This document shows positions 43,719 to 49,144 of a stretch of DNA of 49,144 nt, one piece after another. The notes beneath the pieces are model-generated. The model was not told the DNA's origin, did not search any database, and saw only the letters and a program-made list of their open reading frames with translations. This DNA is from Streptomyces sp. WM6378 (lineage in GTDB: Bacteria; Actinomycetota; Actinomycetes; Streptomycetales; Streptomycetaceae), in contig NZ_LGDD01000321.1 in assembly GCF_001279695.1 (NCBI RefSeq), positions 1 to 49,144 of the forward strand. Direction: 5' to 3'. The translations under genes were made by a program, and so were the position numbers. Numbering within the stretch: the stretch's first letter is position 1; every line of letters begins with the position of its first letter.

Positions 43719-43786
43719 TTGACACGATGGAACCAAACCGTGTGTAGTTGCCACGGAAGGTCAGAAAAAGAAGGCCTTTCTTTTTC
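43719..43786 (+). promoter_or_regulatory. Promoter and leader palindrome of the cyclodipeptide operon
   Basis: TTGACA at 43719-43724 is a consensus -35 box; TGTAGT at 43743-43748 is a fair -10 after an 18-base spacer. Downstream, GAAAAAGAAGG (43764-43774) faces CCTTTCTTTTTC (43775-43786), an A/T-rich inverted repeat with a one-base bulge, 20 bases before the start codon. Confidence 0.6.
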
Positions 43787-43806
43787 CGGCTACCTACGAG
43801 GCAGGC

Positions 43807-44589
43807 ATGACAACCATCAGGCGCACCACGGCCGAGGCGCTCTCCCACGAGGACTTACAGGCCCTCGTCGAGGGCACGGCACTGGCCGTACACATACCGG
43901 GGTTCATCCATCCGGAAGCCTTGGCTTCGGCTCGGAAGAAACTCTTTGACCACCCAGACCGCGGCGGACTGAGCCAGGACACCGCGTTCCAGCGCATCGG
44001 CTTCGCCTATTCCGAGATCAGCGATTTCGCCTCGCGCGACCATTATCACGCGGAGGCGCGCGCCAACATCCAGCGCATGCGAGATATTTTCTCTCCTTAC
44101 GCATCGCCGAGCGATGTTCTTCGACTGCTTGTTGAAGAAACCTGGAAAACGGGCGCGAATCTCCTGCACGTCGAGGAACGCAAGGCCTTCATCGGCATCT
44201 GCCGCTACCAGGACAAGGATGTGGACCTCAATCCCCACACAGATGCTCTGGAGCGCAACCTGCCCGCCGACCACTCCGTCGAACTCACGGCGCAGCTCTC
44301 GGCCAATATCTACGTCAACATTCCGCAGACCGGCGGTGAACTGGAGCTGTGGGGCACCGAGCCGGGCGAGGAGGCCTACAACGACCTCAAGGGAGAACGG
44401 GTCTGGGGCCTGGAGCGCGACCAGCTCGGCCCACCGCTGGAGGTCATCAAGCCCGCCCCTGGTGACCTGTTGTTCCTCAACCCACGCCAGATCCATGCGG
44501 TACGCCCTTCCGGCGACGAGCCCCGCATCACCCTGGGGCACTTCCTCGGCTACTACGGCGCCGATCGCCCGCTTGAGCTCTGGAGCTGA
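43807..44589 (+). CDS. 2-Oxoglutarate/Fe(II)-dependent oxygenase
   Basis: A 260-residue oxygenase from ATG 43807. The iron triad is visible as His144-x-Asp146 (NPHTDALE) and His230 (RQIHAVRPSG), with Arg240 (EPRITLGHF) placed to bind 2-oxoglutarate. The region between holds the expected double-stranded helix strands (LSANIYVNIPQTGGELELWG; PAPGDLLFLNPRQ). It lies 6 bases before the cyclodipeptide synthase gene, so the obvious substrate is the cyclodipeptide, which it would hydroxylate or desaturate. Bicyclomycin biosynthesis uses several such oxygenases on a cyclodipeptide; here there is only one. Confidence 0.88.
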   Translation: MTTIRRTTAEALSHEDLQALVEGTALAVHIPGFIHPEALASARKKLFDHPDRGGLSQDTAFQRIGFAYSEISDFASRDHYHAEARANIQRMRDIFSPYASPSDVLRLLVEETWKTGANLLHVEERKAFIGICRYQDKDVDLNPHTDALERNLPADHSVELTAQLSANIYVNIPQTGGELELWGTEPGEEAYNDLKGERVWGLERDQLGPPLEVIKPAPGDLLFLNPRQIHAVRPSGDEPRITLGHFLGYYGADRPLELWS

Positions 44590-44595
44590 CGCTGC

Positions 44596-45306
44596 ATGGA
44601 CAACTACGTCATCGACGGCCGGACCAAGGCCAATTTCGGCGAGGCAGCCAAATCGCTCACCCTTGCCGGAACGCGGGCCGTATTACTGGTCAGCGTGGGC
44701 CAGCGCTACCACGAAGGCGACAAGCTCCGGGCCACCGTGGAACTCGTCAACCGCAGTGGATTCCGGGAGTTGACCATCGCGGTCGCCGACACACTGCAAC
44801 GATCCAACTACCTGGAAGTGTCGCCCGCAGATGCCTACGCGCGCGCACTGGACCAGGGCGACGAATGGATTGAGCGCAATGAAAAGATCCTCGGAGAACT
44901 GACCGTACCCAATCAAGTACTGCGCTGGGACGAGGCCCTGAACGATCCCTCATACGGAGAATTCCGTCAGCGCATCGAAGACGCCTATGCGCACGACCCG
45001 CAATACAAGAGCGCGGTAGACGCCACCATTGCAAAGTTCATCGACCGCCTCACGTCCCGCGATCCGGGCGCGGAAACGGAGCAAGCTTTCAAAGGATGCC
45101 TGGAATACCTCGTCGAGGAATGCCCCATCATCATGCCGATGTGGGCGCATCAAGGCTACGACTACATTATCTATCCACAGCCGATGACAGCCGCCATGGC
45201 CGAGACCCAACGGATTTTCGTCACCGATGAATACCCGGGCAAGGGCGGCTGGCTGTCCTTGAGATTCAAGAAGCGGGCTGCCACCTCCGAGCAGTCGGCA
45301 GCCTGA
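44596..45306 (+). CDS. tRNA-dependent cyclodipeptide synthase, XYP type
   Basis: A 236-residue enzyme that should join two aminoacyl groups from charged tRNAs into a diketopiperazine. Aligned by eye to AlbC, the nucleophile corresponds to Ser33 (LLVSVGQRYHEG), with Gln36 at the position that is Asn in NYQ enzymes. The catalytic Tyr and Glu are Tyr171 and Glu175 (CLEYLVEECP), and the diagnostic pair is Tyr193-Pro194 (YIIYPQPMTAAM). Non-Asn, Tyr, Pro places it in the XYP subfamily. Residues 80-135 form the expected tRNA-side helical region. Amino acid specificity cannot be read here. The start follows the oxygenase stop by 6 bases, with GGAG inside that gene's end. Confidence 0.85.
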   Translation: MDNYVIDGRTKANFGEAAKSLTLAGTRAVLLVSVGQRYHEGDKLRATVELVNRSGFRELTIAVADTLQRSNYLEVSPADAYARALDQGDEWIERNEKILGELTVPNQVLRWDEALNDPSYGEFRQRIEDAYAHDPQYKSAVDATIAKFIDRLTSRDPGAETEQAFKGCLEYLVEECPIIMPMWAHQGYDYIIYPQPMTAAMAETQRIFVTDEYPGKGGWLSLRFKKRAATSEQSAA

Positions 45307-45345
45307 AGAACAACACCATCAATCCGGTACAGAGGACACGACACT

Positions 45346-46749
45346 GTGACGCCATCAACGACGCCCTCGACGGCGAAGACGGCACCGCCGAAGGCCACTC
45401 CGCCCGACCGCAAGTGGTGGGCCTTCGCCGGGGTCGGTCTGATCAGCTTTCTCGGCTGCATCGACCTGACGATCGTCAACACCGCGGCCCCCGAGATCCA
45501 GTCCGACCTCGGCGCCTCGGTGACCGATCTGCAGCTGATCGTCAACATCTTCATCGTCGCCCTGTCGATGTTCATGGTGACCATGGGCCGCCTCGCCGAC
45601 ACGTACGGCCGACGTCGTGTCCTCTATGCCGGTGCCGTCGTCTTCGGCCTGGCCTCGCTCGGTGCGGGCCTGGCCGACAGCATCGGATGGCTGATCGCCT
45701 TCCGGTTCCTGCAGGGCGCCGCCGGGGCGATCCTGTACACCTCGACCGGCGCCATCGTGCAGAACGCATTCCCGGAGTCCCAGCGCGGCCGGGCCATCGG
45801 CGCGCTGTACAGCGTGAACGGTGTCGGCCTCGCCATCGGCCCGCTCCTCGGCGGCGTGATCGTCTCCGCACTGGGCTGGCACTGGGTGTTCTGGATCAAC
45901 GTCCCGCTGGTCGCCGTCGCGCTGGCCCTGTGCTCGTTCAGCGTCCGGGAGTCCCGCAACGAGCAGAGTACGACGGGCGTCGACTGGCCGGGCCTCGTCC
46001 TGCTCAGCCTCGGCATCCCGGCGATCGTGCTCGCCTTCACGCTGGGCGACAACTGGGGCTGGACCAGCGCCCGTACGCTGCTCCTGCTCGCCTTCGCGCT
46101 GGTGGCACTCGTCGCCTTCTACCTCGTGGAACGCCGGGTCGCCGACCCCATCATCAGCTTCCGGCTGTTCCGCCACCCCGCCTTCCTCACCGCCCTCGTC
46201 TCCGACTTCGCGCTGGCGTGCTTCTACACCACGGTGCTGTTCCTGCTGCCGCTGTACCTGCACGACGTCCGCGATTTCGGCGGGTACGCGACCGGGGCGC
46301 TGCTCCTGCCGTGCACCGCCGTCATGGCGGCCCTCTCCCCCTTCGTCGGCCGCCTGACCGACCGCCACGGTCCGAGGAGGCTACTCGCCGTGGGTTTCAC
46401 CGCGTTCGTCGTCTCGGCGCTCCTGCTGACCCGGCTGACCGCGGACACCTCGCTGAAGTTCCTGTCCGTGGCCCTGGTGGCGATGGGCATCGGCTGGGCC
46501 TGCGTCCTCGGCCCGGCCACGGTCTCCGCGCTGTCCTCGGTACCTGAGCGGCAGGCCGGCCTTGCCATGGGCTCCTCGTGGACCTTCCACAACCTCGGTG
46601 GCGCGATCGGCCTGGCTGCCGGCATCGTCCTGTACCGCACGCACGGCGAAGGCACCTCGGGTACGCAGGCCGCGATGTGGATGGTGGCGGGCACCTCGCT
46701 CGCGGCGCTGGCCGCGCTTGGGCTGTTGCGGCGGCGCACCTCACAGTGA
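45346..46749 (+). CDS. MFS multidrug exporter (DHA2-like)
   Basis: A 467-residue major facilitator transporter from GTG 45346. The first helix carries the DHA-type motif (GLISFLGCIDLTIVNTAAPE), the loop between helices 2 and 3 has MGRLADTYGRRRV (motif A), and GWHWVFWINVPLVAVALAL is motif C-like. At least 12 hydrophobic helices follow. It is 39 bases after the cyclodipeptide synthase, on the same strand and followed by a terminator. It is the likely exporter or self-resistance pump for the operon's product. Confidence 0.9.
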   Translation: MTPSTTPSTAKTAPPKATPPDRKWWAFAGVGLISFLGCIDLTIVNTAAPEIQSDLGASVTDLQLIVNIFIVALSMFMVTMGRLADTYGRRRVLYAGAVVFGLASLGAGLADSIGWLIAFRFLQGAAGAILYTSTGAIVQNAFPESQRGRAIGALYSVNGVGLAIGPLLGGVIVSALGWHWVFWINVPLVAVALALCSFSVRESRNEQSTTGVDWPGLVLLSLGIPAIVLAFTLGDNWGWTSARTLLLLAFALVALVAFYLVERRVADPIISFRLFRHPAFLTALVSDFALACFYTTVLFLLPLYLHDVRDFGGYATGALLLPCTAVMAALSPFVGRLTDRHGPRRLLAVGFTAFVVSALLLTRLTADTSLKFLSVALVAMGIGWACVLGPATVSALSSVPERQAGLAMGSSWTFHNLGGAIGLAAGIVLYRTHGEGTSGTQAAMWMVAGTSLAALAALGLLRRRTSQ

Positions 46750-46758
46750 CCCACCCCC

Positions 46759-46788
46759 GAGAGCCGGTGGCTGCATTCACCGGCTCTC
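46759..46788 (+). terminator. Terminator of the cyclodipeptide operon
   Basis: GAGAGCCGGTG (46759-46769) and CACCGGCTCTC (46778-46788) form an 11-bp perfect stem with an 8-base loop, 9 bases after the MFS stop. Confidence 0.85.
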
Positions 46789-46979
46789 CGGGTGGGGAGC
46801 GACTCCGACGTCTGTTGAGCGGCCCCGGCAAGTTGACTTCGAGTGGCCTCAGTTGGGGAGGGTCGCGCGGTCGTATTGAGAGGTGGTATTGGGTTGAAGT
46901 GGCCCCACGCTGACTCTGGCGGTGAGAGGGTTTCTGTGACCTCCAGCAGGGGCGGCGCTTGGGATGCCTTACGTCCAAG

Positions 46980-47150
46980 TAGGAACTGTTTGATCTGATT
47001 CGGCGGGACAGCTGGCAACAGCGGTTGCCGGTTCGGGCTCTGTCCGAGAAGTACAGCGTCCATCGCCGTCTCGTGCGCCAGGCACTGTCCTCGCCGGTGC
47101 CCGTTCCGCGTCGGCGGCCGGTCCGGACCGGGTGCGGATCCCTTGAAGGG
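46980..47150 (+). pseudogene. IS21-family IstA N-terminal remnant
   Basis: After an in-frame stop, the frame reads ELFDLIRRDSWQQRLPVRAL, then SEKYSVHRRLVRQALSSPVP. This matches the helix-turn-helix N-terminus of IstA-type transposases (YELFExIRRD...VHRRTVRxAL). The rest of the gene is absent, as frames after 47150 are unrelated. Confidence 0.65.
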
Positions 47151-47188
47151 ATGATCGGTTCACTCGCGGGCTGCCGGGCCGGTGGCAG

Positions 47189-47721
47189 TTACGAGGCGTC
47201 GGCGTAGGCGAGGTGGGTGCCGCAGACGGTGCAGCAGAAGACCATCGCGGTGGCGCCCTCGCCAAGATGGGTGAGGAACTGATCGAGTTGGGCTGCGTCG
47301 TGCCAGCCGCCCATGCGTAGATCTTGCCGGAGCTGGTCGAGGGCTTCGGGGTGGGCTGCCAGTTCGCCGTAGCCGACCTCGCCGGCGAAGGCGGCCGCGT
47401 CGTGGCAGCGGACGAGCCAGTGCGGATCCTGCCAGGCGTGGAAGCCGGGCGTGCGGCGGGTGACCTCGTGCAGGATCTCCTCGCTGACGCCGTCGAGTCC
47501 GTAGGAGTCCATGAACTCGCCGGCGAACCGTTCAGCCGCGCTGCCGTCGGCGATGCACCACGGGCAGAAGCGTCCGCTTACCTCTTGAGCGGTGCAGAAG
47601 GTCGCGGTGTAGACCACCCTGTGGCGCGGTTGCAGCAGACACATGTCTCGGCGCTCTCGCGGATGGACCCGCTGGTGAGCGGATCTGGGTGATAGCGGAA
47701 GGTGGGAAGTTCGGGGCTCAC
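47189..47721 (-). pseudogene. CbrC family protein, frameshifted
   Basis: A second CbrC-type gene. GTG 47721 begins SPELPTFRYHPDPLTSGSIR, followed by ETCVCCNRATG. At about 47616-47621 the coding sense moves to another frame, which continues VVYTATFCTAQEVSGRFCPW, then CIADGSAAERF and the C-terminal CTVCGTHLAYADAS. Restoring one base would give a protein of about 177 residues like the intact copy at 11647-12186. The two differ enough to be separate acquisitions or an old duplication. Confidence 0.75.
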
Positions 47722-47753
47722 CGGTGCAGTGTGTTCGCCAGGCCGCCCCGCGA

Positions 47754-48020
47754 TCAAGCAGTTAGAGGCGAATTCCTCCTGGTCGGGTGCCGGATAGAGG
47801 CGCTGGTGCTCACGTGTGGTGTGGTGTGGTGACGCCAGTAGGAATCGAAGTCTCCGTTATCGATCAACGTGCGGAGCCTGAGGACGGCTTCGGCGCCTGC
47901 AAGGCCCCAGCGGGCGCCGGTGATGTCCAGGCGGTCACCGATCAGGTGCCGGCAGGCGCCCTCGATCGCGCCGGTGTCGATCCGGCTGTGGCTCCGGCGA
48001 TGATCCGCTGGGCAGTTCTT
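47754..48020 (-). pseudogene. ISKra4-family transposase C-terminal remnant
   Basis: The frame contains the family's C-terminal block: [52 protein letters not shown]. The [11 protein letters not shown] motif includes the terminal catalytic Glu. Upstream sequence in the same frame is unrelated, so only the 3' end remains. Confidence 0.75.
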
Positions 48021-48071
48021 CCCGGTCTGGAGACTCCCGGGATCCATGGAGAGGTCGGTGATCGGGCGAGG

Positions 48072-48920
48072 TCAGGGTTTCCAGGGGAGGCGGAGGGCTT
48101 CGAGGCCGGGGTTGTTGAGGAGGGCTTCGATCAACGGGGCGGTGCCCGCGACCTTGGTGCCGTGGAGGTCGAAGTGAGTGAAGGTGACCCAAGTTCGGTC
48201 AGCGGGCCAGATATTGGAGGGGCTGTATGCCATCAGGTCGGGATGGTGGTAGAGGCTGTGGGCGTCGCCCAGGCGGCCGGTGAGCACCGTGGGGACGTGG
48301 TAGTAGAACATGTTTCGGCAGAAGTGGACCAGGCAGCGAGTGTCAGGGCCGTCCGGGCTGTGCTCAATGAGTAGGTCGATCAGCTGGTGCCAGGTTTCCC
48401 AGTCGAGGCTGCCTTCGTTCGACCACAGGATGTTGTCCGGCCGTCTGTGGTCCTTGGAGCGCCATGAGCGCAGTTGGTATCGGTCGGGATAGGCGCCTTC
48501 CTCGACGATCGCGTCGCCGATGCGTTCGGCCAGCTCGGACCAGCGCAGGCGCTGCCAGTCAGGCCCGGGATGCGTGGCCCAGTCCGTTTCATCGTCGCCG
48601 TCGTTGGCGCCTTCCGTGCCGATCGCAGCGTCTGTGCTGGTCGGGGTGGCCGGGCGTCGCGGGTCCTCGTACATGGCGTGCAGGATCCAGGCACTGTCAG
48701 GGCGAGCCGGTGGCTCGAAGCCAAGAAGGCCGTCGTCACCGGACAGTACGGCCAGCCAGCGCGTTTCGGTCTCGGCGGGAACGCGTGCCCAGTTGGCGAA
48801 TGACGCAACCTCCTCGGGCGTCAGGACCCGCGCAGCCCTCTCGGCCTTGTCCGCCGCGAGGAGGCTCCGCAGTGCCGGAGGCACCTCGTCCATGTCGGGA
48901 AGGCCGTAGATGTCTTGCAT
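48072..48920 (-). CDS. Hypothetical protein
   Basis: A 282-residue soluble protein from ATG 48920. The N-terminal part is helical (PPALRSLLAADKAERAARVL, TPEEVASFANWARVPAET), with an acidic linker at residues 90-115. The C-terminal half has WQRLRWSELAERIGDAIVEE, many Trp/His/Tyr residues, and FCRNMFYYHVPTVLTGRLGD, ending EALRLPWKP. Such stand-alone proteins in accessory regions can be immunity or phage-response factors, but nothing here proves it. Confidence 0.65.
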   Translation of the reverse strand: MQDIYGLPDMDEVPPALRSLLAADKAERAARVLTPEEVASFANWARVPAETETRWLAVLSGDDGLLGFEPPARPDSAWILHAMYEDPRRPATPTSTDAAIGTEGANDGDDETDWATHPGPDWQRLRWSELAERIGDAIVEEGAYPDRYQLRSWRSKDHRRPDNILWSNEGSLDWETWHQLIDLLIEHSPDGPDTRCLVHFCRNMFYYHVPTVLTGRLGDAHSLYHHPDLMAYSPSNIWPADRTWVTFTHFDLHGTKVAGTAPLIEALLNNPGLEALRLPWKP

Positions 48921-49144
48921 CTGGCCATTCTCTCAAGCCGCGGGACCCGCCCGGCGACGCTGCCGGTGAGCCGGCAGATCGTGCCTGGCGGCGGCATCTG
49001 CTGGTCACGGACGTCAGGGTGTCGAAGCCACCTATCGGACAGGCCCTAGTGCTGTGACCGCATAGGTTCACCGGGTTGCTGCGTGCCTGTCGAGGGCGGC
49101 TCAGCGATCGGCATCGGAGAGTGGTCCGGCCTTGGTGACAACTC
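48921..49144. other. Right edge, no gene seen
   Basis: No supported gene. The last 100 bases look like the beginning of another element, but nothing diagnostic is visible before the window ends. Confidence 0.35.

Noticed and set aside
43807..46749. Bicyclomycin biosynthetic cluster
   Set aside because: Only one 2OG oxygenase and no P450 are present, and the synthase alone does not prove the same cyclodipeptide.

Overview
The window looks like accessory chromosomal DNA of a Streptomyces or close actinomycete. It is very GC-rich, its genes prefer G or C at third codon positions, and it uses many GTG starts and 4-nt ATGA/GTGA gene overlaps. It holds families typical of that genus: small secreted proteins, an HU paralogue, a CbrC protein, helicase-associated repeat proteins, and an SDR/Rrf2 pair. 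Broken transposases and integrase tails are numerous, which suggests a fast-changing region such as a chromosome arm.

Layout. 1-871: a partial gene off the left edge and a leader region. 872-5537: lasso peptide cluster 1 (precursor, lasC, lasB1, lasB2 on +; ABC exporter convergent on -). 5674-10000: a helicase-associated repeat protein, then a ketosynthase/unknown gene pair bracketed by an 82-bp direct repeat. 10074-11609: a divergent MerR/LLM oxidoreductase pair. 11544-17630: an island of CbrC, integrase remnants, small hypotheticals and an IS5-type element, with imperfect inverted repeats at both ends. 17685-21510: two broken genes and small secreted or zinc-ribbon proteins. 21626-23320: an ISL3-type insertion sequence with recognisable inverted repeats. 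23351-27977: lasso cluster 2, a citrulassin-type cluster on the - strand. 28000-35800: a long leader region, small hypotheticals, IS remnants, small secreted proteins, an HU paralogue and two decayed helicase-associated copies. 35979-43120: a serine hydrolase, SDR/Rrf2, a frameshifted AbiEii-like gene and more dead transposases. 43807-46749: a compact operon of a 2OG-Fe(II) oxygenase, an XYP-type cyclodipeptide synthase and an MFS exporter. 46980-49144: IS21 and ISKra4 remnants, a frameshifted CbrC copy and a hypothetical.

The biosynthetic content is three small natural-product loci. Each lasso locus has the full set expected for a lasso peptide: precursor, PqqD-like recognition protein, transglutaminase-like leader peptidase, asparagine-synthetase-like cyclase and ABC exporter. 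Cluster 2 also carries an unrecognised 46-codon ORF that encodes a PLIG-type repeat. It sits between lasB1 and lasB2 and is joined to both by ATGA overlaps. The third locus should make a cyclodipeptide from aminoacyl-tRNAs, oxidise it and export it. All functional statements are read from sequence and family knowledge; no searches were run.
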